DNA of 64,000 bases. Source: Micropterix aruncella. Taxonomy: Eukaryota > Arthropoda > Insecta > Lepidoptera > Micropterigidae. Location: positions 37,516,381 through 37,580,380 of the forward strand of contig OX155980.1 of NCBI GenBank assembly GCA_944548615.1. The letters run 5' to 3'. The notes below the pieces were generated by a model. It worked only from the letters and a program-made list of their open reading frames with translations, did not search any database and was not told the DNA's origin. Position numbers and translations under genes: made by a program. Below, in pieces: positions 12,598-24,822 of the stretch. Position 1 is the stretch's first letter, and every line of letters begins with the position of its first letter.

Positions 12598-12636
12598 ATG
12601 ACGTGTTAAAAATGTTTGACATTTTTAACACGTCAT
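12598..12636. repeat. Perfect 18-bp hairpin
   Basis: Left arm ATGACGTGTTAAAAATGT (12598-12615), loop TTG, right arm the exact complement (12619-12636). It may be a MITE tip relic or a chance structured element; no flanking gene gives it a role. Confidence 0.85.
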
Positions 12637-13274
12637 TAAAGTATTACCTTCCTGTTAAAGGCGTAAACATTTTCCAGGTCCTTTAAATCTTTTGAAATCA
12701 CAAACCAAGAATGGTTAACTCAAGTAGGAGGGGTTAAAATATTTTAATCCTCAATATTCGGGACTATGCTGTTGTGCAAGGACACTTTTGGTTTAACTTA
12801 TCCAAATAATCAATATCAGATACTTTAAGCTTTCATTACAAAAGATCTCCCTTGTAATAAATTATTCCAAAATTTAAAATTTCTTCATTAAAACTACATT
12901 TATTTAAATATTTAAACCATCCCAACTAGGCCTCGCCAGTACTAAGATAGGCTTACATGATGTTAATATAATGTAGTTTACGGTAATTTACGATATCATC
13001 TAATTATATAAGTAGTACGATGAATAAAAGTAGTATTTTATAGTTAGTCATTGAAGCAAAGGCCAAATGAGTATTAGTACGAATATAATTTGATTATAAT
13101 TTTACTACTTTTTAGTAACTTTTTGATATTGCTTTTTGTGATATGGTAAATATATTTTTTTAATTTGCAAAGCTACACGAATGTTTGAATTTGGCTGCTA
13201 ATTGTTTCATTAAAATTATTGACATGAGAACTGTAAGCAAAGTTATATTTTCCACCAAATGATAATTTGATTTC
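12637..13274. other. No gene seen
   Basis: AT-rich spacer without recognisable repeats or coding sequence. Confidence 0.35.
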
Positions 13275-13917
13275 CCGGCCCACCAACGGACCAGGAGGAG
13301 ATGTATTGTGAACGCATATTTTTTTCCAGATGAAGACGGAAATATATATTTTGACCCCCCCCCCTCCCTAGACGACCATTTCCATTACATACCATGTCCA
13401 GACGACCAGACTATTTCCAGACTGAAGTCTGTATGTGTGTCTGAAGGTCCATCTGTCTGTATGTATTCCTCTACGAAAGTTTTGGTATGCAGACATCATT
13501 TGGTCATAGCAAGAGTTGAAAAGATTTTGGTTGAAAACCGTTTATCAGGGGCTCACTAGTCATATATCTAGTCACAATCTCGAAATATTGGACTTAAAAA
13601 CTTGAAATTTAGTAAACAGATGCCTTGTTGGCCCGAAATCACATTGTGGTTTCGGTTGGAATATCTCATATACAAGTTGCACTAATAATATAGAAATTCC
13701 GCTATGAATTTAATCAAATAGTAACGCTGAGCCGCCCGGGGCCACCCAAGAAGAGAACCGCGCTGAAAGAGGCAATAGCAATGATACCCAATTGGGTTTG
13801 TCCGCCGGCCGAGAGAGGGCGCTCATCTATTTCACTTATGAAATTGATATTCAGATGAATTTAGTCCTTGGCTACTTGACGGGAATGTATTAAGGTAACA
13901 AAACCGATTTATTAAGG
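13275..13917 (+). repeat. Dispersed repeat A, copy 1
   Basis: Matches 24238-24822 in the same direction, and its last 90 bases match 21428-21518. Landmarks: GCCCACCAACGGACCA near the left end, ATCTCGAAATATTGGACTTA in the middle, GAGAGAGGGCGCTCATC, and ACCGATTTATT at the right end. A phrase resembling the non-coding part of insect Helitrons (GAAATTTGGTATGCAGG in copy 2) is present. No ORF. Contains a C-run and a GTCTG-rich microsatellite-like stretch around 13400-13465. Confidence 0.7.
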
Positions 13918-14263
13918 AAGCGCTCCACATATGTATATATCTAGTAAAATTTTAATATAGTATGTACGTCCTAAGCGTTAGATAATGTGTAGGTACTAAT
14001 CTATGAAATGTGTTTTTCATCGTATATCTTTCAAACCAATTATCGTCAATTAATGATACTTATACTGATTCTGAATTAAAATGGGAATACCTCTTTATGG
14101 GGAAAAACAAATTGGGATTTTAATATGGCTGATATTTGACATATTTCATGAATTTATTTCATATTCATTTTAATCATATTTTTATTCATATTTCATCATC
14201 CAGCGCGTGAGATGAAATGAATTAATAATGAATGATTTCATTTTTTAGTGTAGAGAAAGAATA
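13918..14263. other. Spacer before the LINE
   Basis: AT-rich; nothing recognised. The 5' end of the LINE copy cannot be placed exactly inside it. Confidence 0.3.
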
Positions 14264-17016
14264 TTGTTTCGTTTTACAAACCAGTTGTTCAATTTCAGTT
14301 ATAAAGCCAGACTACAAAACGATGGGGTTGTGGTCTACGTAAAGTCACATTTCCACGTAAGCAGCACTGAAGTATCCGTCAATGATGCAAATTGCCTACA
14401 TTTATTAATAGATGATTCCCTAAACTTATTTGCTATCTATAAGTCTCCGAGCAAGTCCAATTTAACAAGTTTTCTTGAGTCATTGGATAATCTGCTAGAG
14501 GCCTATAGATACGAGTCTAATATAATATTAACTGGAGACATCAACATTAACATCTTAAATGATAAAAATACTCAATCGGAAAACTATCTTAACCTTCTGG
14601 CGCATTATGGACTGGAGGTCGGAATTAATAGACCTACTAGAGTTGATGAGAATACTAAGAGCTGCATAGATCATTTTATGATCAAAACTAAATTTCATAG
14701 TCAAACGTTCATTTACCAATCCACCATCACCGACCACTATGCAATTGGTCTATGCCTATCTAAAAAAATAATTAAGAACAGCCCTAGACAGACGTATTCC
14801 AAAAAAACAGTCGATTACGCATCAATATCAGAAAACCTCAAAAAGACGGACTGGACTCCAATATTACAATGTAAAGATAGTAACATTGCTGCCAACCAAT
14901 TCCATGATATTCTTGCAAATTGCATTAAAATGGCTACAATCGAAAAGGCATGTACTATACCCAGGTCTCGAAATAAACTATCTCCTTGGATAACCGATGG
15001 CCTGATTTTCAGCATAAGAAAGCGAGACATTATACATAAGCAGATTAAACAATGCCCTAATGATATTCAACTCTTAATGTACTACAAAAGGTATAGAAAT
15101 ATATGTAAAAAACTTATAACAAAAACTAGAGATAAGTATTATAGAAACAAAATAGATAGAGTAAATGGGGACAAAAAAAACTTGGGAAATTATCAAAGGG
15201 TTAGTGAACAACAGAAATAATAGCTCAGATATAAAAGAGATGTATATACATAAGGAATTAAAAAAAATGGACTTACACTCTAACGATATATTGAATTACA
15301 TTAATGACTACTTCACTGGTATAGGACAAGACCTAGCTAACTCTATACTGCATAAAAAGGGTATGTCTGAGAGGGAGCTAGCCTTATCAATGCATAAGCA
15401 ACCGAAATTAAATGAAAAATTCGAATTATTGCAAACGAATAAAGAAGAGGTCTTAAAGACTATAAAAAGTATCAGAGACGACTGTGCTCCAGGAAAAGAT
15501 GGGATCCAGGCAAAGATAATCAAACAATCTGCAGAAACATTATCCGAGCCCCTTGCTCATCTAATAAACCTCAGTTTCTTGACTGGTATATTTCCAACAT
15601 GGCTGAAAAAAGCGATAATAAAACCAATATTTAAAAGTGGTAAAAAAGAAGATATAGGAAATTATCGCCCTATCTCCCTCCTCAGTGTGGTTTCTAAAGT
15701 GTATGAAAAAATATTCAAACATAGACTAACACAATATCTAGAGACACAGAAGCTGCTATCTAATAATCAGTATGGCTTTAGACAGGGTCGGGGAACCAGT
15801 GAGGCCATCAATGCTGTCATACAATATATAGTGGAAAACATAGACAAAGGAAAAAAGGTAATTGCCACTTTCCTTGACCTGTCAAAGGCTTTGACACAGT
15901 TTCCTATGTAATCCTCGAAAAAAAATTAACTGGCTACGGAATCGATGGGGTGGCCTTAAAATGGGTTCGGAGTTACCTAGACGGGAGGACTCAGAGCACA
16001 GTAATTGGTCGACAAATAAGCGAAGCGACTAACGTGTCATTCGGTGTCCCTCAAGGTAGTGTTTTGGGTCCAATTCTCTTTTTAATCTACATCAACGAAT
16101 TGTGCGAATTACCTGTTAATGGTAGAATTGTATCCTTCGCGGACGACACTGTCCTTCTTACTGCGACTAATAATTGGAATGATACATTCTTCAAAGCTCA
16201 AAGTAACTTGGAACTGGCTAAAACTTGGATCGACAACCATATTTTAACGCTAAATGCTGCGAAATCAAAATTTATCACTTTCAGCTTGCGGGGAAATCCC
16301 AGCCAGGTTCTCAACCAAACACTTGCCATTCATACCGACAAATGCTTGGATAAGAATAGATGTGTATGTAGTAAATTAAGCAAATCTGCAACAGTCTCCT
16401 ACTTAGGCATAACGGTAGATGAGAAGCTATGTTGGGAAAATCAGATTGCAAATTTGAGTTCGAGAATTAGAAAGCTGGTTTATGTATTTCTTCGGCTGCG
16501 CAACATTCTGTCCAAAACACCATAAGAATGGTATACATGGCCTTGTGTCAGAGTATTTTGTCCTACGGAGTCGCGGCATGGGGCGCTACTACTAATGATA
16601 ATCTGGATAGATTGACAAAAGCGCAGAAATTATTATTGAGAGTAATTCACAGGAAAAACCGACGTCATCCATGTGCCTTGTTATTTTCCCAATCCCATGT
16701 GCTATCAGCTAAACAGTTATTCATTAAGCAAGCGCTTCTTGCATTCTACAAATCTAGAGATGACCACGCCCGAACTCAAAACAATCTGAACACAAGAATG
16801 TCCGCGAGTATCAATTATATAATTCCGTCAGTCAGGACAACATTTGCCCAGAGACATATATTCTACATAGCCCCAAAATTATATAATTCCCTTAGTGAAG
16901 ACATGAAAAATTATCCTAACATAAAAATATTTAAAGCAAACCTTAATAGATGGCTACTTAACAAGGGATATGTAAAATCTGATCAACTTCTTTGCAACGC
17001 ACGACGATTTATTTAG
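14264..17016 (+). pseudogene. LINE ORF2 relic: APE endonuclease plus reverse transcriptase
   Basis: Encodes the polyprotein of a non-LTR retrotransposon of the CR1/Jockey kind. The endonuclease part (first 175 codons) keeps TGDININ (residues 90-96), SCIDH (133-137) and TDHY (156-159). The reverse transcriptase follows with APGKDGI, NYRPISLL, YGFRQGRG and, after a break, VPQGSVLGP and the catalytic FADD. A C-terminal thumb-like region ends in TTFAQRHIFYIAPKLYNSL, a typical LINE tail. The copy is dead: the frame shifts in an A-run at about 15172-15180, again at about 15893 beside the motif-A aspartate (one T missing), and again at about 16515. Its 5' end is truncated, because the first endonuclease motifs and any ORF1 are missing. 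The Daphne/Kiri-like assignment is only a guess from general resemblance. Confidence 0.93.
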
Positions 17017-17390
17017 TATCACTTATCTATTTTTCTTAATTAAATTTTATTAAATTACAACTATAAATATATATATATATATATATTTATTACATAGCTA
17101 TATTTTTTATAAAATTGGTATATTTATGTATATATACAGGTGGTGGGTCCAAATAATTTATTTAAAAAAAAAACACTTCATTTCTTAAAATTGCATAAAA
17201 ATATGCACATCTAGAGACGGGCCAAATTATCGCCTAGTTAGATGTGCTATTGGCAGTAAAGGTCATGTAAGATGTGTTAAACCTCCCTATATTAATTATT
17301 AAATAATTTATATAATTATTATATGATTACATGACCTATGAATGAACTGTATACCTAATCCTATGTACCTAAATAAATAAAATAAAAGCT
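17017..17390 (+). mobile_element. Probable 3' UTR and tail of the LINE
   Basis: AT-rich region after the stop, with a short (TA)n at about 17066-17086 and an inverted pair GGTCATGTAA / TTACATGACC (about 17259-17335) that could fold. It ends in an AAATAAATAAAATAAAA run at about 17370-17387, a plausible LINE 3' tail. No target duplication was found because the 5' end is unclear. Confidence 0.5.
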
Positions 17391-18599
17391 GTATTTATAT
17401 ACTACATACGATACGAGTTCATATTCCCTTGCCCTCGTCTTTTCTCGTTTGGCACGAGTCGAATGCATGCTCACGTACAGAAAAAGTTAATAGGTACAGA
17501 AAAACAATGAAAAAGAGTAATCAAGTTCCCGACTCTATCCGAGTTTAGCGAGTAGAAGGTTCAACCCAGACGTGTGTGCCAATTATCCTGTGCATAATAT
17601 TATATATTTTATGCAGTTGTTCAAGCATAAGGTAATAAAATGTACAATAAGAGTAGGGTGCTAGTTGTGCATGGGAAAGGTGTTTTGTAAATTAATATTG
17701 TGGCGTACGAGTTTTGTAAATGGGTATAATGAGCAACGTGGCAACCGAGGTCCAAATACGCCTTCAAACACCTAGATTTTTAATTTTTTTTTGGTCACCC
17801 ATGCACGGAAAAATGGCTTGTCAATTGAAGAAAGATAGGCTGTTGCAGAGCTCGAGAAATCGCTGATATAGAGTTCATCGTAACAAAACTATCCCTAATT
17901 TGAATCTGTGTGAATCATTATGATCAATATCCTAAACCGCACCTATCTAATAAAATTCGCTTATTGTTATTATCATTATTAGATATAATTAAATTTTTAC
18001 ATTCGATGTTATCTTATTTATGGTTTTTAAGTTTGCTAAAGCCTTTTCTTTTGACCTGGTAAAGTTGGCAAACCTGCGAGAACTGTCAATCCAATCGGAT
18101 GAGATGAAATGTCTTTGCTGATTGATTGATATTGACAAATAAATGCCTAAATTAAGAACTACGTTACACGACACGTAACATATCTAAGTTTAAATGGATG
18201 ATTATTAGTGATTAATACTGATTAATAACTTTAGTGATTTTTGTTATTCTCTACGTCACTCTCTCTCTGATGTTCTCTACGTCATGTTATAGAAGACGTG
18301 TCCTGCTTGATCAATATTATACTACCTTTTTTCACTGACATTCTATGTGAGCCTACAGAAAAAGTTTAAGTCATCGACATATTTGGTTATTTACATAGAT
18401 TTTAACAAAAGGTTGCAATAGCAAATTCATATTTATAAGGTACTCATTTATGAAGGGATAAGACCACCTTGAAAATGACCTACAACTCATTGTCGATGAA
18501 TATTTTAATGTGCTTTAAGAGAATACATTGGATGCGACTCTTGCATGGATACGTTTGCTGGCTAATTATAAACTATGCTGCTTGGTACGCCAAAGAGGA
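17391..18599. other. No gene seen
   Basis: AT-rich spacer. CTCTACGTCA is repeated at about 18248-18285; otherwise nothing recognised. Confidence 0.35.
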
Positions 18600-18712
18600 G
18601 TTAACAGATCCCTAATTAAGCGAGCATCAGCGTCCATCTATCAGAAGGGCAATGCAAGGCAACATAGAAGAACTGCTTTTGCACAAAGGTATTTCACATA
18701 CGGCCCGGCCCG
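18600..18712 (+). pseudogene. Possible LINE C-terminal relic
   Basis: The frame reads KRASASIYQKGNARQHRRTA then FAQRYFTYGP. The last part resembles RTTFAQRHIFYIAP near the end of the LINE at 14264-17016. It stops where the tRNA-like SINE begins, so the SINE may have inserted into it. Short match; could be chance. Confidence 0.35.
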
Positions 18713-18835
18713 GTGGCATAGTGGTCTTATCTTACTGACCTGACCGGCTCGATCTTACTTTGTAAGGTCCTGGGTTCGTTTCCCGGCTGGGTTACCATTT
18801 TCCGTTGGGATAAAATTAACGGAATTGCATTTTAA
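18704..18835 (+). mobile_element. tRNA-derived SINE
   Basis: Starts GGCCCGGTGGCATAGTGGTC, an A-box-like pol III promoter element, and carries GGGTTCGTTTCCCGGC about 60 bp later, a B-box-like element in its tRNA-like setting. A tRNA-unrelated part follows (GGAATTGCATTTTAATTCCG and onwards). The exact 3' end is unclear; AT-rich sequence to about 18980 may belong to it. The region does not fold into an intact tRNA because the arm between the boxes is altered. Confidence 0.75.
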
Positions 18836-18980
18836 TTCCGTCGATCGAATGTTTGTCGAATGAACGATCAAACAAGACACACAATAACACAAATGTTACA
18901 TGCACACATACATATAAACACTTCATAGTAGGAATTATGAATAAACGTAAATTATGAATACATAAAAATAAGTAAACCAT

Positions 18981-20090
18981 ATTATGAATAAACCCTACAA
19001 AGAGTATAAACATACAAAACAAACAAACTTTCCTTGTGACAAATATACTCGTTCAGATTCCTTGTATTTTTGTCCAATTTCAATTTGTCCAATTTCCAAT
19101 TTTACATTGCCAGCAAGACAATTTCAGAGTGGATTTTGGAATGAAGCAGGTCATATTGCCATGGCTTAGAAGACATTATATATTTTTTGGTTTATTTAAT
19201 TATGTTTTTATAAACATAACCCATACGATCTAATTTTCTATTATTGTTAACTTATGGAATATACACATGTACCTATTTGCGGCCTAATTTATTGTAGGTA
19301 CAAGAGTTGATATATTGAGTAATATAATTATTCAATATTTTAAATAGATAAATAAAAATCGATAATAATTATTATGAGGTTAGGGACATCTTTAGGAAAT
19401 TAAATTGGATGGTTATGAAGGTCTGATCATTGCAGAAAACGCGAGCGATTTAAACTGCTATTAACTGTGTGTGTTTCAATCTGAAAACACTAGAGCTAAC
19501 ATACTATAAAATACTTGTATCACATTAACTTTCCCAGCATGACTAAGCGAAGGGCGAGCGTTCTGATCCAATTCAACACAGCACATATCCATATCGAGTT
19601 TTTATAAAGTTGATATAATTAAGCTGTCGTTGCTGATTGATATGACCGTATAATCATTACAGCGGCAATTAAACTGTATTGTGCCATAGACAACTAGATC
19701 GCAATATTTTTTAACCTTCAATAATAACATTATACGTTATGGCCGTACTGTTAAGAAACGTGATTTCATATTGAAGTCGCGAAATAGGGAACGATTGGAG
19801 TTGCTTTTAGGGTGCACAGATAGGTTTAGATTAAGAAAATTATGTATATATGAAATCAAAAATAACCGGGTTGTTTGATATAATAAATAAGAGCCGTTGT
19901 CGAGGTTAGACTGAAGTATCCTCAGTTCTCCTTTGCTGCTGTTACTACGCGGGTTACAGCGTCACGAAGTGTAATGTACAAACAATGGAAGAATTCCTGG
20001 GTCATCTAAATTCCATGCACCTAAAACCTAACTAAATTCACGTAAGAAGTAGAAAAGGATGGCGCCCTTGCTTTCTTGGATGTCAAGATA
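18981..20090. other. No gene seen
   Basis: AT-rich; nothing recognised. Confidence 0.35.
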
Positions 20091-20097
20091 GTAGAAG

Positions 20098-20313
20098 AAC
20101 AGTATACCAAACAGTAAGTTTACTCTCGAGCTACAGAGCATTTCGGGAAGATGGTGGGAGGAATGTGGGCAGACGGGCACGTCTCGACGAACGCCTTTGG
20201 GTAGAGTTATGCGCAGGTAAAGGCTGGCGAATTTTCGAACGTTTGCATATCCGCATCCGCACTATTACGACTTCAATCCTGTTCTAAGAGAAGCTACTCT
20301 CTGGTATATTGTG
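20098..20313 (+). mobile_element. MITE with 7-bp target duplication, copy 2
   Basis: Begins with ACAGTATACCAAACAGTAAG and ends with CTCTGGTATATTGTG, so the inverted termini are present with a few changes. The flanks GTAGAAG (20091-20097) and GTAGGTG (20314-20320) are an imperfect 7-bp pair (5 of 7). The inside carries CGAGCTACAGAGCATT and ACGAACGCCTTTGG as in the other copies. Confidence 0.8.
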
Positions 20314-20354
20314 GTAGGTGACAAAACTCTCGGTAAGTGACAAAACTCTCGGAC
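20314..20354 (+). repeat. Short tandem duplication beside MITE copy 2
   Basis: GGTAGGTGACAAAACTCTC is followed at once by GGTAAGTGACAAAACTCTC. The duplicated unit of about 20 bp includes the right flank of the MITE. Confidence 0.8.
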
Positions 20355-20662
20355 ATAATAATATGGTTTATCGGTAGCCCACACACACAGACAGATATTT
20401 GGCATGCCAGCTCACATCATCATCATCCCTATCATCTCAGGTCAATGCAAACGTCGCCCGTGGATCGAACACTCGACCAATGCAACGCTGACCTTATTTC
20501 GCAGGAGATAAAGTTTGACAATGTTGTCCATAGGAAAAGAAAATTAACTACACACACATGATCTAATAAAGAAGAAATTCAGAAACCGAGCAATCACGCA
20601 AAATAAGTATGATGCTATACAAATTCAATGTAAAATCGATCCTAAAACTTACCAAAAATATA

Positions 20663-20929
20663 GCTATAGTAAACCGAGTTAGAACAGTAAGCGTATTCTC
20701 GAGCGGCAGAGCGATGCGGGGGATAAGGTACGAGGGAAGTGAGCAGAGGGAACTTCACGGCGAACGCCTTTGTTTGGCGTTACGCGCGGGTTTAGGTTGT
20801 CAAATTTCCTGAACGTTTGAATAAATGTGTCGGCGGAGTAGCGGCCATCTGGCGTCTTTATGCGACTCATGACGTCGCTCCCTTGGAGATCAACTTTGTT
20901 CGAAGAGAAGCTACCCTCTGTATACTGTG
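20663..20929 (+). mobile_element. MITE with 7-bp target duplication, copy 3 (decayed)
   Basis: The right end, CTCTGTATACTGTG, is clear. The left terminus is degraded (TATAGTAAACC) but AACAGTAAGCGTATTCTCGA and the family interior follow. No flanking duplication is recognisable, as expected for an older copy. The interior includes CGGCCATCTGGCG, also present in copy 7. Confidence 0.7.
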
Positions 20930-21120
20930 CCCCGTTTGTGTATAAAATCGAATGGAACTGTGGGTTAGCTTACGTTGGATAAGCAAAGGGAACCATAGCG
21001 ACTCGACTAATAGAACGCATCAAGGCTGTTCAGCGAGAAAATAAATGTAATCTGCTTACCCATCTTTGATAGTGGCACAAACTGGGTAGAATTTCAAACT
21101 ACCATTCTATTCCGTAAGGG

Positions 21121-21275
21121 CACAGTATACCAAACAGTAGGTTTACCTCGAGCTACAGAGCATTGCGAGAAGAGCGGGCTGAGTAGCGGGACATCTGGCG
21201 GCTATGAGCGGGACGTGCCGTACTCGATTTGATTTCAATTTTGTTCTAAGAGAAGCTGCTGTCTGGCATACTATG
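21121..21275 (+). mobile_element. MITE with 7-bp target duplication, copy 4 (internally deleted)
   Basis: An excellent left terminus, CACAGTATACCAAACAGTAG, but only 155 bp long. It jumps from the left-end module to the right-end module (TTGTTCTAAGAGAAGCTGCT) and ends GGCATACTATG. The flanks GTAAGGG and GACGCGT do not match, so the duplication is lost or the copy is rearranged. Confidence 0.8.
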
Positions 21276-21427
21276 GACGCGTGGTTCGTTCGAAATTTGA
21301 ATTCGAAGGCTCACGGCGATTTGCGTTTGCAATTTGATTTTAAAATTGAACTAGATGACGCGCGTTCGAAATTCAAATTTTCATTGCGTTGCGTCGCATA
21401 ATAATAAGAATTTTCGACAAACTGCTT

Positions 21428-21518
21428 ATCGACTTTATTTATGAAATGAATATTCGGATGAAATAAGTTCCTGGTTACTTGCCGGGAAAGTCTTGGAATG
21501 ACACAACCGATTTTTTCA
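21428..21518 (+). repeat. Dispersed repeat A, 3' fragment
   Basis: Matches the last 90 bases of repeat A copies 1 and 2: GACTTTATTTATGAAATGAA, TTACTTGCCGGGAAAGTCTT, and ACACAACCGATTTTTTC at the end. Confidence 0.75.
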
Positions 21519-22744
21519 TGTTATATAGGATAGGCAACGCAATACTTGTATTGTAAGATAAATATTGCCGCCAGGCAATACGTTCGCTTTTTTTTAAATT
21601 AAAATAAATAGTTTTATTATTATTATATCTTATGCTCTGTAACTCGGATGGATAGTATATAAAATTAGATTCATTTGTTTTTGTTTTGGCACAGCTTTTA
21701 TTCGATAGTAAGAGAATTTGATTATGAAAACTACTCCAAGTTGCTTTAAACCTGTTAAACAGCAAAATAAGCATACACAATAACGTTGTCTTTCACTCGT
21801 AATCACTATACTTACTTTGTTTTGTTTACATTTAAACACCTTGACAGAATGCATAATTATAATATAATTACCTCATTAATTGAAGCGTTCTGTGAAAATT
21901 CAATCGGAGACAAAAGGTCGCTTTCGTTATTAGAAACTTGGAAAAACTCTCAACGAGAGAATCGAACCGAGACGCCGAGTATTGTTCGTAACTAGGCGTG
22001 TCTCACTCAGGTCGGCGTGATTTCGGCGCCTGCGCTGCAATCGCCTTTACATTGTAGTGCAAAGTGGCGTAATGAATACGTTATTCTTTTTTTAGAAAAA
22101 CAAGTCTTTTATATATACTTAAATGAGATCTACATGTCATTCACCTTTGAGAAATTTTAAAATAGAACTTATGTAGATTAAAAGTTTCATTACGTTTGTA
22201 AGTTAATTACTAAATTAGGGCAACAAGTACATATATTGAAAAATAATAAAAAATACGACTGCCGTTACAGGAAGTGAAGTATTGTAATTATAATTATTGT
22301 AATTACAGTTTTTTGAATGAAATATGTGTAGTTCATGTATTTATCCATATAGATACTTGTATATTTTCGGAATGTACTTAATCAGAACTTTCATTTGACA
22401 CTAAACACGATTATTTATGTAATTTTATTGATCTTCGGACATTTAGACAACTACTTACTTGATATTTGGACAGTTACCCTATGACACTCGGGATGACATA
22501 ACGATTCTAACAATACCACACACTTCTAAAGCGCTTCAAGGGTTTATAAGTTATGGTGGAATAAAGAAACGGAAAACGTACATAGATGAACCGAGATCAC
22601 ATTACACTCCTTTTTTGTTGGGCAGTCGTGTAAAACACATGATTATGTGACAATTATATTTGCAAAAATATGACAAATTTAATTGTCCACACCTCGCCAG
22701 CAATCGCTAATTTCTTATTTGCCTAAATTTTAAAATTTCCATTT
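21519..22744. other. No gene seen
   Basis: AT-rich with overlapping featureless frames. A CpG-richer patch lies near 21990-22040. Confidence 0.35.
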
Positions 22745-22812
22745 ACGAATTCTGATTCCTTTTATGAATTCTGATTTTTTCCTTTTACGAATTCTGATTT
22801 CTGCGAATTCAG
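22745..22812 (+). repeat. Short tandem repeat with EcoRI-like core
   Basis: GAATTCTGATT recurs three times at intervals of about 20-28 bp, with TTTTA-type spacers, and a fourth GAATTC follows. Small minisatellite. Confidence 0.8.
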
Positions 22813-23189
22813 CGGTGAAATCAATCAAACAAGGATGAATATTTCCCCCTTGATAAATAATAGGGAATTTATGATTAGGCATCGTTTTGGCGAGCAGCAG
22901 GCCCGATTAGCAAAGTTGCTGAAGCCGGCCGACTCCACTGATTCATGGTCGGAATTCCACTATGAAATCGTTCAAAGGTCAATTCGAAAAACCACAGGGC
23001 AAACCAAACCAATTTGTGTTGCATGGACTTTCGCGTGTGCCACCATTCGTGACGGCAGGCAGGTGCACTTTAACAGTTTGCCCAGCAGACGGAAATAAAT
23101 AAAGAGTTGACAATTAGTTTGTTGTTGATATTATTTATTAACTTATATTATTATGACCTTCTATACACACACGCATACAAGAAAAGGCT
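22813..23189. other. Open frame without recognisable product
   Basis: A frame of 87 codons (22835-23098, plus strand) starts with ATG and ends with TAA. It has no signal peptide, membrane segment or familiar motif. Codon use is balanced enough that a small exon or a transposon scrap cannot be excluded, but I see no splice or homology support. Confidence 0.25.
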
Positions 23190-23460
23190 AATTTTAATAA
23201 AGTATTAGCATCTATCCTTGATTTCTCAAAAGCTTTTGACGCAGTGTCAAATTAGTTCATACATCAAACTGCGTGAGAATAAAACATTAAATGAAATTAT
23301 TGTAGGTATAGGCACCGTGCGGCAAAAGCTCAATTATTATGTCGATACAAAAGCAACAGAGTGCTCCACTTGATTCCTTTGGTATGCAGAAAGGGGCCAT
23401 CCTAGGTTCCATGTTTATTATTAATATATTGTATGCTGGCAGGGATTGACATCAAGCTAA
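23190..23460 (+). pseudogene. Reverse-transcriptase relic of a LINE
   Basis: A frame near 23205 reads LASILDFSKAFDAVS, the LINE motif-A signature, and about 150 bp later MQKGAILGSMFIINI matches the usual PQGxxLGPxLFxIYIN box. Stops and shifts separate them and no FADD motif remains. It is a short, old fragment. Confidence 0.7.
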
Positions 23461-24237
23461 ACATCAGTATTGAATCACTAGCGTGAACCTCCAGGCCACA
23501 AAATAACAGTAGGAGGAAGTAGCCATGTCAGAGACTGATTTCAACCGAAAAAAAATACGAGGACGGCCTCTTTTGTTCTATTTGACAGTTATTAATGTGA
23601 ACAGTTGTCGTGATATTGGGAATCCTTTCAAAACCGCTTATGACGCAGTTGAATTATGGCGAAAGGATAATGTTACAGCGGAAACGGTCGCTCTAGGGGT
23701 GGCCGTCAGGGGACACTTCGACCACGTGTTACACGACGAATCTTCTTTTCAGAAAGGCATGGCGTCGCTCCAAGTCAGGCATCGTATTTTTTTATATTCC
23801 GATAAAAACATATATTACAGTACTGTTACTACATAGTTGTATACATCGCAGCGTGCCGATTGCCTGGCAATATTCAGTTATCGTAATGGTGCTGCACGCT
23901 GCTTTCACGGTTTTAAATGTGATACGACATTGCGGTAATGAATGGCCTCGTGGCATTTTAAAGTCTTGGCAGGACGCACCTCACTGCAGCACCGTGGCGT
24001 TATAATAATGCTACGTACAGGCAGTCAGTTTACTGAGAGATGCAGCGTGTATAATACTGCCAGACTTGTGAAGTCGGCAATAGCTTTCTACATGCCAGAA
24101 ATGGTAATAAATTATAATGCCCCATACATTATCGAGCATGGTATCACGTCTGTTTGGAACCGTGTCCTTTGTATGGCCATTATTTTAGTCATGAAGATCG
24201 TTATTTTTGGATCTCATGTTTTTGTTTTGTGTTTATC
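23461..24237. other. Open frames of unknown nature
   Basis: Frames at 23525-23836 (103 codons) and 23942-24334 (130 codons) start with ATG. I recognise neither. The second runs into repeat A copy 2, which argues against its being a real gene. The first contains a plausible-looking stretch (TAYDAVELWRKDNVTAE) but no motif I can name. Confidence 0.25.
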
Positions 24238-24822
24238 TTCCCTGCCCACCAACCGACCACGAGGGAAAGTACTACGCACGCGCAATTTTTTTTTTCGAAA
24301 TGAAGACGGGAATATTTATTTTAAGCTCATGTGACTATTTTCAGATTGAAGTCTCTTGGTGTCTGTATGTATTCCTCCACGATAGCGCCAAACACCTAAT
24401 CCGATTGAGCTGAAATTTGGTATGCAGGCGTCATTTGGTCATGGCAAGAATTGAAAAGATTGTGGTTGAAATCGGCCTACTAAAATGTTAATCTCGAAAT
24501 ATTGGACTTAAAGACTTGAAATGTGGTACACAAGTGCCTTGTTGAAACAAAATCACATTGATCAATTTTGGTTGGAATATCTCATATACAAACTGCACTA
24601 ATACTATTTAAATTCCTTCATACATTTTATTCAAATATTACCGCCGAGCCGCCCGAGTCTAGCCGAGAAATCTAGGTCGTTCTGTAACGGAACACAAACG
24701 GGTTCGGTCGCCGGTCGAGAGAGGGCGCTCATCGATTTTATTTCAAAAATTAATATTCAGATTAAATCAGTCCTTAGCTACTTGCCCAGAAAGTCTTGAG
24801 GTGACACAACCGATTTTTTCTC
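24238..24822 (+). repeat. Dispersed repeat A, copy 2
   Basis: Aligns with 13275-13917 from CCCACCAACCGACCACGAGG to ACACAACCGATTTTTTC. It contains TAATCCGATTGAGCTGAAAT, reminiscent of the internal non-coding sequence of insect Helitrons, but typical Helitron ends (TC and CTAG) were not found. Confidence 0.7.

Noticed and set aside
18704..18795. Functional tRNA gene
   Set aside because: The A-box and B-box are there, but the acceptor stem does not close and extra sequence follows; a tRNA-derived SINE fits better.
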